The notes below the pieces were generated by a model. That model was not told where the DNA came from. It saw only the letters and a program-made list of their open reading frames with translations, and searched no databases. A program made the position numbers and the translations under genes. DNA of 64,000 bases from Humulus lupulus. Lineage: Eukaryota > Streptophyta > Magnoliopsida > Rosales > Cannabaceae. The stretch spans positions 91,469,071 to 91,533,070 of the forward strand of contig NC_084793.1 in the NCBI RefSeq assembly GCF_963169125.1, in the 5' to 3' direction. The stretch's first letter is position 1. Each line of letters starts with the position of its first letter. Of the stretch, positions 12,949 through 22,431 are shown one piece after another.

Positions 12949-12966
12949 TATGGCTTTGAGGCAAAT
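12949..12966 (-). other. Degraded Copia primer-binding site
   Basis: The minus strand just inside the right LTR reads TTTGCCTCAAAGCCATAGG. This compares with the common initiator-Met tRNA site TTGGTATCAGAGCCATAGG: the right half is kept and the left half has changed. Its place directly next to the LTR boundary at 12967 supports that LTR being the 5' LTR of the minus-strand element. Confidence 0.6.
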
Positions 12967-14202
12967 TGTAGGAAATACATATTGCATGATCTTTATTTAT
13001 TTTCATGTAATTTACATATTATCAAACAAACATATAAATTCTTAGAACATGCTCCTATGAAATTGATACAAAACAGAGTTAAGTACAGAAACTTACATAT
13101 ACACAGTGGAACTAGAACAACTTCTTCCTTCAATCTCTCTAACCCTTGATTCCTTTTTGAAGCAGAGTATTATCAAAAGATTGAACTAGATCAGCAACAC
13201 AATCTTCCACACCAAGCCTTTGATCAACCTGGAACTAGTATGAGTTGGTTCTCAACACATGAGATAGAGATCTAGAAGAGAAGAAGAGAGAGTGGCTAAG
13301 AAAGGATTAGATTGTCTAGGTTTTCACTTACCCAATGAATCAACTAAGACTGACTTTTTGAAACCCTAGATATCATATTCCTTATATAGGAAACTTAATA
13401 GACTTTATTTAAATTTAAATTTAAATTAATTAAAATAATAAACAAAAAGATAAAAGCATTGGGCTCCCACAAGTGGACTTAGGTCCAATCTCTTTGTTTT
13501 GAATTTAAATCTCAATTGGGCCTAAATTCAAAACATTTTATTCATTATTTATTTGTAATTAATTAATTAAATCCTTATTCAAATAAACTAAATAATTTGA
13601 AACTTGATTTAATATTATTTATTTATATTGACACCAATTTATCAATATTAATAAATTTACCCAAAGATTATCTTTTATTTTCTAAATCTCACATCTCTGT
13701 AAAAAATCAATTAATTGAGACATTCTAGATGATTTACTCAAAGGTGATACGAGGACCATGGATCCATGAAATCAAGCTCCAACAAGTTGCCGCAAATTTA
13801 TTTACGAATAATTTCACTACCTTATTAATTCCTCGTGACTCCAGTATAGACTCGAAATTGAACTCTTGAATTCATAGAACGTATTTTCCAAACCATAAAA
13901 ACATTATCCATTGTTATAACCATTACAGTCAGTCAATCCTTTATCGATGACTTACTAATGAGCTAGGTGCAAATTATCGTTTTACCCTTCATCAGTATTT
14001 TATCCTTAACTCCCACTAAGTTCCATATAAATGATATTTCCATGAAATTAATCATAGAAATGAGATCTCAATCATTTAACCTTTTGAACAAAGCAATTAA
14101 GAAATTCAACTTTTCACTTCTCATACAAAAGTTAAAGATTTCATATCTATGAATAATACTCCCACTCAATTACACTACTAAATCTTCAAGATGTAAGTAT
14201 GG

Positions 14203-14576
14203 TGTAACACCCTACGTCACTATGGTTGCTACTTGGAATGACGACTGGCCCTACAAACCAACACGAGTCTTTCCAGCGTACTTTGTCCTCACTCGCACGC
14301 TTCCTGGGAAAACTTCCCAGGAGGTCACCCATCATGAGACTACTCCAAGTCAGGCACGCTTAACTTTGGAGTTCTCAAGTGTTGGGCTACCGAAAAGAAG
14401 ATGCATCTAGTTGGCATAGGTAGTACCCATCAATCCATTTAAGCCGTCTTCAACTATGTAGTCCCATACTTACACAGTCTTAGAATCATCACACTTGACC
14501 TTCCCCAGGCGATGTGGGATTGACAAACTTTTACCTAGTCTTTCCCCCTGCGGATCAGGGGATTCTAACTGTCACA
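14203..14576 (-). mobile_element. Cassandra (TRIM) solo LTR with 5S-rRNA-like sequence
   Basis: It runs from TGTAACACCCTACG to CTAACTGTCACA and is flanked by a perfect target duplication TATGG (14198-14202 and 14577-14581). It is absent from the matching position of the left Copia LTR (near 6060). Its minus strand carries a stretch closely matching plant 5S rRNA, the hallmark of Cassandra terminal-repeat retrotransposons in miniature. Cassandra elements have no protein genes and are thought to be transcribed by RNA polymerase III from this promoter. The small open frame 14222-14410 is part of it and not a gene. Confidence 0.9.
14313..14377 (-). promoter_or_regulatory. 5S-rRNA-like internal RNA polymerase III promoter in the Cassandra LTR
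   Basis: On the minus strand, in order: AGAACTCC, an A-box-like AGTTAAGCGTGC, an intermediate-element-like GGAGTAGT and a C-box-like GGGTGACCTCCTGGGAAG. These are the conserved parts of the 5S rRNA gene control region, at about native spacing. It is not a functional 5S rRNA gene: the 5' third and the 3' end of 5S rRNA are absent. Confidence 0.85.
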
Positions 14577-15125
14577 TATGGGCTAGACCGTAGGGTAAGC
14601 TGGTAACGAACAAGTCAAAAGATTTAAATAATATAATTAGCAGAGTATTATCACTCAGAATTAAGATCGACTTAACCTATGGTTAATGTTGTGAAATTGA
14701 TTAGATTCGATAACAACGATACTTATTTATCAATCAATAATCAATATCGGTCCTAGTCTGATGTAACCAAATACATCAGATCTTATCTACTTGGTCAATG
14801 TCTTGGACAAGACATCACACCCTGAATGTGTAAGTAGATCATATCGTAGATTGCCTAATCAGTGAAAATCCAATGCACTGATCTAATCTTAGGACTTGTT
14901 CTTTTGAACATATAATTACAATTAAAATCCACTGTGACCTAGTCACTATAATTGTAACTATCCATATGTTCAAGATTTTATAAATGTTTGTATTATTTCA
15001 ATAATCATGTAATAAAACAAGCAAGCAACACAGTTTTCAAACTAAATAATTTCTACTACTTTTATTGACAATATAAAATCGTGTTACATGTCCGACATGG
15101 TTTTATAAGGGCATAAAACCCAACA

Positions 15126-15798
15126 AACTCCCACTTGCCATTTTAAAACAAATGGGACATGTTTCTCAAAACCATGCATTCTACATGCTTCACAATTATG
15201 CTATATGCTTATATATTTGCAAAGGGATATGAAAGATTGCCTTCCAATGCTATCTTCATCACCTTCACATCACGCCTTCGCCACACATCCTCAATAATGT
15301 GGTGCTTTCTCTCTATATGCTTTGCTCTTTTGTAACTTCGAGGTTCTTTCAAATTTGTTATTGCCTCATTATTGTCACTAGAAAAAATGAGTGGTTTATC
15401 CATTTATAGAATAACTCCGAGATCCGTATAGAACTTCCTCAGCCAGACTATATCCTTAGCCGCCATGGACACAGCTATGTACTCAGGTTATAAGGTGGAT
15501 TTTGAAATGGCAGATAGTTTAACGTTTCTCCAAATCACAGCTACTGAGATGGCAGACAACCTATCGCTTCTCCAAATCATAGCTCCACCCCCAAGAGTAA
15601 ACACATTTTTCAAAAGTAGACTCAGCTACTGAGATGGCAAACAACCTACCGCTTCCCCAAATCATAGCTCCACCCCAAGAGTAAACACATTTTTCAGAAG
15701 TAGACTTCCTGTCATCAACATCGGTCTAACATCTGAATTTTTGTAGCCTAATAGGTTCAAAGATCCACCAGAAAAGACTAGCATATAGTCTCTAGTGA
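15126..15798 (-). pseudogene. Second, partial Copia internal region (RNase H end only)
   Basis: It repeats 6608-7190 closely, including the polypurine-tract complement, a minus-strand HIERKHHIIED segment at about 15290-15330 and the RNase H block. The duplicated IWRS..RLSAIS unit is present, and a further duplicated block of about 80 bp (about 15610-15690), absent from the left copy, has been added. It ends abruptly at 15798 against Gypsy LTR sequence, so the rest of this second Copia copy has been deleted. Confidence 0.82.
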
Positions 15799-17384
15799 GC
15801 AAGTTAATGGTAAAGTCACAACAGGGTAGGGGTATTTTAGTAATCTAGTACGTTGTCGGGGTTTATCGGGTCATTAGAAGTTATTTGGTGATTATTGGGT
15901 ATGTCGGGATTAATTGGGAATCTTAAGTGGAATTTGAGGTTTAGTGGAAAAAGGGTTGTAAAAGACGATTTTGCCCTTAGGGGCATTAGAGAACCAAGGT
16001 AAATGCTAGAGGCATTTTGGTCTTTTCCCTAGCCTTGGATTACCTTAGTCATCTAGAGACTTTAGGAAAATTTAGAAACAACCATAACACTCAGCTCACA
16101 TTCCCCCTCTTTCTCATTTCTCTCTCTCTCTTGAGGTGTTGGGGTTTTCTGAATTTTGGAGGAAAAAGGGTTGGGAATCTTGAGGCTATGGAGTGGGCTA
16201 GTGAGCAGCTTCAGGTCGCAACTGCCATTTAAGGTAAGATTTTATTATGGTTTTAAAGAAATTTTGGTGTGGCTTAAGCTTTTATAAGTTTTAAACTTGT
16301 GGGACTGGTTTTGAGTTGTGGAAATAATTTGGTTGGGTTCTTGGGGATTATATGTCGCTTGTGTTGTGTTGTTGAGAGATTAGACTTAATTGGGACTTAG
16401 GTTCAACTTTGGGTTGGGTTTGGAGAGGTTTTGGCTCGGGAAAAAATGCAGGAAAAACCCAGAATATATGTGTTCGCGAGGTCGTAGCACGACGCTGCTC
16501 TTGGAGTGTCGCGACCCACATGAAGTTAAGGGCTAGGGGTGGTTCTTAGAACCACCTTAGCGCTGCGATGTTGGGTGGGCTGCGCTGCGGCGCATGTCTA
16601 AGGAAGTAAGGGAATTTACTCTTTGACTTGTAGGTCTGCGACGCTTGTGTGGGGCATCGCGACTCAAATTGGGGATTTTGGCCAAATGAGGATTTTAAGC
16701 ATGGGAACTCAAACCTAAAGACCCAGAAAGGATTCTACTACCCGGTTTAGTAGAATTCAGGGGGCTAGGAATTAATCTTGAAGCTTTTAATTAGTTAGTT
16801 CTTGATGGTTACTCGTTATTGCTTTGTGAGTAAGTTATACAGCTAGGACTCGGAAGTAAGGATCGCGCTCGGGATCGCCATACGCTATCTGCTCGGGACT
16901 TGAGGTATGAAAACTGCACCCTGGTTGTGAATAGGGCTCGGGCCCTTGTTAATGGATAAGACTATAAATATGTCTCTGATTACTTGATTAGGCATGGTTT
17001 TATATGATGTGGTGTAGGTAAGGAAAAGGGAAAACTGGACCATCCATGAGTTGGAGAGCTTTAGGGGCGGGGTGTACATGCAGCTGCAAAACCGTCACGG
17101 CCGAGGATTCAAGAGGGACTAGATTCAAACCCTAATTTTCTGCTTAGGCCAACTTATGCTATAATTACCTTTGGAGTTGTAAATGTCTTGTAAATATTCA
17201 TTTTGGGATCCCATGTACAAACTCAAACTTTTAAATGAAAGTAACTATTCCTATGATAAATTTTTTAAAACCCTAATTCGTTAATTACTCCTAGTTTTAC
17301 GTTTAAATCTAAATGACTTGATTAGCAAGTCCAGCACTATTTAAAATACATAGTGTAATGGTTTTGGCTATCCAGGGCATTAAA
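15799..17384 (+). repeat. 5'-truncated Tekay-like Gypsy LTR
   Basis: It matches the inner and 3' parts of the LTRs at 35024-37690 and 42116-44631: a GTCACAACAGGG start region, a G+C-rich patch (about 16470-16670), the GGGGCGGGGTGTACATG..ACGGCC block (about 17064-17102) and the ending ..GTTTTGGCTATCCAGGGC. The first few hundred bases of the LTR are missing and it abuts truncated Copia sequence on the left. On the right it passes straight into the MULE transposase C-terminus. A deletion joining Copia to this LTR would explain why the middle of the MULE transposase is gone. Confidence 0.8.
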
Positions 17385-17672
17385 ACTTTTATTCTCTATG
17401 TTCAGATTACTATAAAATTGAGACATGGAGGTCCTTTTACACAGAAACTATATATCCTACTGGTAACGAGGAAGAGTGGACTGTTCCACTTGACATCAAT
17501 ACAATGAGAGTGAGAACACCCGTGCAGAAAAAATCTGGTTGGTCGTCGAAAGAAGAAACAAGGTAGGCCTAAGAAGAAACGCCAACCTTCCAATGGAGAA
17601 AAATTGGTTGTAGAACGCAAGTGCAGCACATGTGGAGGTCGAGGCCGTAATAGGGCAACTTGTAAAGTTTGA
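17385..17672 (+). pseudogene. MULE transposase, C-terminal fragment with zinc knuckle
   Basis: The reading YSLCSDYYKIETW, then IYPTGNEEEW, then a basic GRPKKKRQPS segment and finally CSTCGGRGRNRATC is the usual tail of plant mudrA-like transposases (a CxxC..H/RNRxxC knuckle). The knuckle has R where H is usual (GRGRNR for GxGHNR). A stop plus a frame change occurs near 17560. The final TGA is at 17670-17672. About 250 codons, including the SWIM finger and the last catalytic residue, are missing between this piece and 2615. Confidence 0.85.
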
Positions 17673-18086
17673 GTTTGAAATTTATGAGACTTTGTTAGAC
17701 TTTTTATTTGTGTAATAATGGACTTTCATGGACTTCTAAATTGTGTGGTAATGGACTTTGTTTTCCTTTTAATTTGACATATAAAAATTCCTTCAAAACT
17801 TAGAATTTTTAAAATATTAATCTGCAACCTGTTTCAATATACCATCGAAATGTGTAAAAGAACTGATTTTAAATGATTTAGTCAAAAACATCGATGTGGC
17901 ATCGAATCACCATCGACGTGGCATCGAAATTATGATATACTATCGAAATGGCATCGATGTATTGTATAACAGTCTTAGTTACAAAATATATACCATTGAG
18001 TTACCATTGAAATGACATCGATGTGGCATTGTTTATATACAAAACAAAGCAGAAATCAAAATAACTATTCTAACAGATAGAAAAAG
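17673..18086. repeat. Convergent intergenic region of the MULE with ATCGA-motif cluster
   Basis: From about 17845 to 18040 the pentamer ATCGA occurs about eight times by eye, usually as (G)CATCGAWRTGG or CCATCGAAAT, with ATTGA variants between. The left part (17673-17840) holds only A+T-rich 3'-flanking sequence. The same motif fills 21025-21690. Confidence 0.8.
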
Positions 18087-18228
18087 TCAAGGGTACACAT
18101 TCTCATAAGAAATATTTATGCATAATTTATCCCTGAAGTATTGAATGTGGTCGTCAATGACATATGCTAAGGGAATGCATCCAAAAATAAACTCCAAGTA
18201 CTTGATGGCAAATACGCCACAATCTCCA

Positions 18229-18315
18229 CTGAAATCAATAAATCGCATCTATGAGTTTATTGAAAATTAAAGGAAAACAGGGTTATGACACACTGAAGTT
18301 AGTATGTCTAAATAC
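18229..18315 (-). other. Intron inside the C48 protease domain
   Basis: The donor on the minus strand is CCAG|GTATTT and the acceptor GATTTCAG|TGG. Removing 87 bp restores the codon before SGDCG. This shows that the MULE-borne gene is organised like a host gene. Confidence 0.75.
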
Positions 18316-20037
18316 CTGGATCTAGACTGTGGGACAATATCCGTGGACATGCGCTGCCAATAAAAGTCTAGAACTATGATCTTCAGTCTAGTTATTTTCA
18401 ACTTGAGGTGTCCTTTAAACATACCAGAAGCATTGAGTAATGATGGAAGCATCTTAACCCAAGACTCCATAAAACCTTTCAAATTATCATTGTTAAAGTT
18501 TGAATGGTCCGAGTCAAATACAGTGATCATCCAATCTGTCAAATTTATCTCATAAAGGACCCAACGACTCCCTTTAATGCACCAGTGGAAGTAGATCTCA
18601 GTGCAATCACCCTAAGGCTTCCTGTATTTTTTCTTATCTCATTTCGTGAACTTAAGAATGTCCTCATCCCGTTGGTAAGACTTGCTTCTGTTCTTGAAGT
18701 TGTCATATCTGGTAGGAATATACTATGCAAATGATGAATCGAGTATGGTGGCAGTCACGGAGCACATCTTCGACAACTCAATAAGACGTCTCTGTATAAG
18801 ATAATTCTCAGCGTCAAGATACCGCAAACAAATAGAGTATCGTTAAAATAGAGTATTGTTAAAATGAGATGAATGTGTTAACAATGATTATAAAAGATTT
18901 ATAGTTTTTGTCAACCATTCTTTTGACACCTTCAACTTCAGGAACCAAACAAGGGTGCCATCACAACCGTCTAAGTTCCTCGGTCTGCTGTTGTCAATCT
19001 CACCGAGTACCCATCGGTTAAAATTTGTCAACATATCTTGATCCAAATCCTTTAAAGGATGGATCACCACTGGGTCCTTAAAATTTGGACACTTGGTTGC
19101 TGGAGTATAGTCCTTGTACCTCACTGGTCTCTGTTTAGTGCGCTTACCTATAACAGGAGCAATTAGTATAAAATCTACTTCATTTAAAAAAAAAATGTAA
19201 TAACTCATGGATTCGTAGTACCTAAGGTCGTCTGCACTGACTGAGGAGGTGTGGCTTCTCCAACAAGAGGCTCGTAACATGTGGGAAGGATGTCATACTC
19301 TACGTCCTTTGCTGGAGTAGGTGTAGGAGTAGGTATACCATCAAGTGCTGCCATCTTCTCCAATATAACTTATTGATTTTTAAGGACGATACCTAGAGTG
19401 GCCTTAACCTCGTCCACTACACCTAAAAGTTTGGCCATCTCACCCAACATAGCCTCATAAACCCCAACAACAGGAGCAGGATGGGGAGCAGAAGTAGGTT
19501 CTGCACTAGTATCAGGAGCAGTCTCCATCAAGGCATCCTCCATAAATATTGCAACCTCCATGGCTATCTTAACCACCGCAGCAGCTTCTGCCTCAGGATC
19601 GAAGGGTCTTCCTTCCTCAGGCACAGGCTGGATCATATCTTGCAGCAATGCATACCTAGGAGCATCCCCCTCTATCCTCTGATATATAGTGCCGAAAAAG
19701 TCTCGCTCGTCTGGCCGAGGACTGAGGATAGAATTGCATGACAACTGTAATGGAAACAAAACAACAAAGTTAGAAACTCCTGAAGTTTATTGTTATAAGG
19801 CAAAAGTTTTTGGATTTTTTAAATTTAAAAATAACTTACACATCTTCTCGCAAGCATGTCCTTCACATACGAATGCTTCGGCTAGCCTATGCTCTCCCAC
19901 TGTAGCATCCTAGGGAACTTGAATCCACTGGCTTGGTGTATTCCTTCTGCAAATCAAGAATAGTCTCGTATGCCCAATATTGCAAGGCTGGTGGATACCC
20001 CTTGCAGGTATATTTTGCCTCCACTTGAACACCTTTA

Positions 20038-20261
20038 GGGGGGTGTTTGTTTTGAGTAGTTGAGTTGCCTTGGAAAGTGTAGAGGGACTTAGGATAGATG
20101 TAATATTAAACTCTTGGGTACAAAAGGATTCACTTTGCCCTTAAAATACATGTGGAGCTCACACAAATTATTAACTTTACCCCCTTAAAATTTGAACCAA
20201 ACACAGAAAGGGATTTAGATTCCCATTCCCACCTTTACTTTACCCCTTACCAAACAACCCA
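20038..20261. mobile_element. MITE, PIF/Harbinger-like, in the Ulp1-like gene
   Basis: Imperfect inverted ends GGGTGTTTGTTTTG (left) and TGGGTTGTTTGGTAAG (right, complement) bound 224 bp, and TTA is repeated on both sides (20035-20037 and 20262-20264). A TTA duplication and G-rich ..GTTTG ends fit the PIF/Harbinger group. There is no coding content. Confidence 0.65.
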
Positions 20262-20962
20262 TTAGAAGATTCCACCTCAATGGTCTTCTTCGCCTTCTTA
20301 CCAAGAATTGTATCACCAATCGCTTTCACATCTCTACTAAATTGTTTCATAGTTGTATCGAATGAAAGGGATCCCCTGGATACTTTTAAAAATACTCTAA
20401 ATCCTCGACCATCGACAATGAATCTCACAAAATAGCATTGTCATTCTCAGCGGCTAATAGTATCCCCTCCACAAAATAAACCAAACTGAGTTTGTACAAA
20501 TCATCAGGTACATCGCACATAACAAGAGCTTGTTCCAACATAAAGAACCTAATGTCTTTCTCGGGTTCCACATTGAAATATGTATCGATTAGGCATGAGG
20601 AGGTTAGGTGAGGTTGAATGTCAACGGCAAGTGGTGGACAGGAGTAGCTCAGGCCAATCATAATGGCAAACTCATGCACCCCAAACTTACATAAGTTTGG
20701 GTCCATCAAGAAGTGCACCTCATCTTCACATGGAGACTTCACCTTCCGCAAAAGCAGTGTGTGCACCAATGCCCCAGAGAACAAAAAAGGCAGGGGCTGT
20801 GAAGAATGGTCCAAAAATAGACTCATTCACCCTCCCCAACAATCCATCCTCCTCAAGCCTTTTCTTAAGTTTAGTTAACCTTCCGGAACCCCTATAGGTC
20901 ATACGACTGACATAATGATCCTTTATGGGGATCTCAAGCGGTAGGATACGTTTGGGTGGCAT

Positions 20963-21891
20963 CTACAAAATATCCAAAAAAAGAGATAATTAGTTAAATT
21001 TACCTAAAAAAAACTCAATCTAATGTTGTCATCGAAATGCCATCGAATTACCATCGATTTGGCATCGAAGAAAAAAACAAAAATCAACATATACAAGTAT
21101 GCATCGAAATAACATCGAAATACCATCAAAATTGATTTTACAAATCAACAAACAAACTCTCGATATGCCATCAAAATTACATCGATTATATACAAAATAA
21201 AATCAACAAACAACGTATCGATATGCCATCGAAATAGCATTGATTATGCACCGAATATCTTTCAAACAAATAACATATAAAAACCATTGACATCGCATCG
21301 ACATAGCATCGATGCATCACCATTTATATGAATGGGATCGAACAACCATCGAAATGGCATCAAAATAGCATCGAAATTATTATATTTATCAAAAGAAAAC
21401 TAAACCTAGAAAGCATCGAAATACCATCGAACTAGAATCGAAATTGCTTCGATGGACATTTAACAAATAACAACTAATACTAAAAAATCATCGAATCAGC
21501 ATCGAAATATCATCGATTTTTATACAAAATGAAAACTGAAACTATGCAAGCATTGAAATGCAATCGATATAGTATCGATTTACTATCTCCTTTATTTAAT
21601 GATCCGTCAAAAATTCATCGATTGAGCATCGATGACACAACATCGATTATTCAAAAATATACACATGCATTAGATGTCATCGAAATGACATCGAATGAAC
21701 TCAACCGACCAAAATTTTGCAGAATTTAAACCCAATCTTCCAAAACAATGCATATAGAATCAAACCCATTTCAAGTTATATATTTGCAAAATAGAGATTA
21801 AAATCCTACATTAGGATTGAAATCAAACCCATTTCATCAATTTTATACATTACAATTCAAATTTTAAAAATAAAACAAAAAATGAGCTTAC
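20963..21891. repeat. Intron 1 of the Ulp1-like gene, filled with an ATCGA-motif array
   Basis: Between about 21025 and 21690 I count about 27 ATCGA pentamers, mostly in the forms CATCGAAAT, CATCGAATT and CATCGATTT, with ATTGA and ATCAA decay forms between. Neighbours are often 10-12 bp apart. Many copies are ATCGAT palindromes. The units are not a strict tandem repeat: spacing and flanks vary. The last 200 bp before the donor (21690-21890) is plain A+T-rich sequence. Confidence 0.85.
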
Positions 21892-22065
21892 CGTTGCCGT
21901 TGACGGAGAAGATGGTGACGACGGCGGCGTGCTGGTTGTGACGAGGAGAGAGAGAGAGAGTTTCTCCTGAGAGAGAGTGAGAATGTGAGGGGTCTGCGAG
22001 AGAGATGTTTCACTTAAGAAAGAGAGTTCAGACTGAGAGAGAGAGGGGGAGTGTTTGAATGCCAT

Positions 22066-22176
22066 GGGTGTTTTTGTTCAAAAATTTGGAAATGTCATAT
22101 ATTTGGGATAGTAACTTATGTTGGCATTTTAGAAAAAAAATAACTATGTTAAAGGGCATATACCCTGAAATTTCCC
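22066..22176. repeat. Right terminal region of the MULE
   Basis: Read from the right edge inward (minus strand) it begins GGGAAATTTCAGGGTATATG and continues CCCTTTAACATAG, resembling plant MULE terminal repeats. The candidate 9-bp target duplication on this side would be 22177-22185. The left partner lies outside the window, so the exact end is provisional. Confidence 0.6.
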
Positions 22177-22431
22177 ATTTTTTATGGTATGGTGGTTCTA
22201 TCGCTTTGTCGTGATGGTTGGAGGTCCATTTGCAATCCATGTTACTTGATTTATATTAGGACAATTTAGTGACTCATTTATTTGACAATGCGTAGACTTT
22301 AAAATATTTTTGTACTCTAAATGACTCTGTATCTATGTCGTCGGATGTGAATTAGTGATTGTAATTCTCATTGGGTAATTGAGGATTTGTCTCTTAATCT
22401 ATGAAAACATTCATTTTTCTAAATGTGTTAT
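22177..22431. other. Unassigned spacer between the MULE and the Tat element
   Basis: About 255 bp of A+T-rich sequence with no open frame or repeat that I recognise. GTTAT at 22427-22431 is the base string immediately left of the Tat 3' LTR and would be its target duplication. Confidence 0.4.

Larger units (their letters stand above)
2616..15125 (-). mobile_element. Ty1/Copia retrotransposon, minus orientation, with two LTRs and heavy secondary insertion
   Basis: Two long direct repeats begin TGTAGGAAATACAT (2616 and 12967) and end CCCAACA (6607 and 15125). Read on the minus strand they run TGTTGGG...CTACA, a usual Copia LTR shape. After the left LTR is AACTCCCACTTGCC, the complement of a polypurine tract. 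Before the right LTR is a degraded complement of an initiator-Met primer-binding site (12949-12966). Minus-strand pol remnants fill 6608-9310. A second, partial internal region follows the right LTR (15126-15798), giving LTR-internal-LTR-internal order. It was inserted into the MULE transposase. The right-hand target duplication cannot be checked because the far side is deleted. Confidence 0.85.
12967..15125 (-). repeat. Copia 5' LTR (right copy) with a Cassandra LTR inserted
   Basis: It aligns with the left LTR from the first base (TGTAGGAAATACATATTGC) to the final CCCAACA. Scattered substitutions and small indels show considerable age. TTATATAGG near 13382-13390 is the complement of the TATA box. 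A 374-bp Cassandra LTR lies at 14203-14576. What follows on the right is again Copia internal sequence starting at the polypurine side, not flanking DNA. Confidence 0.85.
18087..22065 (-). pseudogene. Ulp1/C48 peptidase-like gene with DUF1985-like domain, carried by the MULE
   Basis: Read leftward. Exon 1 (22065-21892, 58 codons from MAFKHSPSLS) ends at a GTAAGC donor. The next exon begins at ATG 20962 (MPPKRILPLE) after a TTTTGTAG acceptor, and the phase is preserved. About 20930-20430 encodes a DUF1985-like domain (FSGALVHTLLLRK, then FGVHEFAIMIGLSYSCPP). A variable Glu/Ala/Pro region follows (19760-19370), then the C48 protease domain: SRWVLYEINLTDWMITVFDSD (about 18575-18510) and, past an 87-bp intron (18229-18315), SGDCGVFAIKYLEF. 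The stop is TGA 18087-18089. The expected catalytic His of the S-H-W motif is Arg here; Asp and Cys remain. Frameshifts near 20780 and 20420 and a MITE at 20038-20261 break it. Ulp1-type enzymes process SUMO precursors or conjugates; the role of MULE-borne copies is not known. Confidence 0.82.
1..22176 (+). mobile_element. Mutator-like element (MULE) carrying an Ulp1-like gene; left end lies outside the window
   Basis: Three fragments of one mudrA-type transposase (2-498, 1828-2615, 17385-17672) read left to right on the + strand. A convergent minus-strand gene for an Ulp1/C48-like protease with a DUF1985-like domain follows at 18087-22065. The right terminus (about 22080-22176), read inward on the minus strand, begins GGGAAATTTCAGGGTATATG, a MULE-like end. 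Autonomous MULEs that carry Ulp1-like genes are established (Kaonashi/KIU elements of Arabidopsis, CUMULE of melon). Assignment to that group is by gene content only. The element is dead: the transposase is split by an LTR at 499-1827 and by a 14.8-kb block (2616-17384), and the middle of the transposase is missing altogether. Its left terminus is not in the window, so terminal repeats and target duplication cannot be compared. Confidence 0.8.

Noticed and set aside
14313..14377. Functional 5S rRNA gene
   Set aside because: Only the internal control region and nearby bases match. The 5' and 3' parts of 5S rRNA are missing and it sits in an LTR with a target duplication.
14222..14410. Small + strand open frame
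   Set aside because: It overlaps the Cassandra LTR and its 5S-like promoter and has no protein features.
21025..21690. CRISPR-like spaced repeat
   Set aside because: The motif is only 5-9 bp with irregular spacing, in a eukaryotic transposon. There is no repeat-spacer structure.
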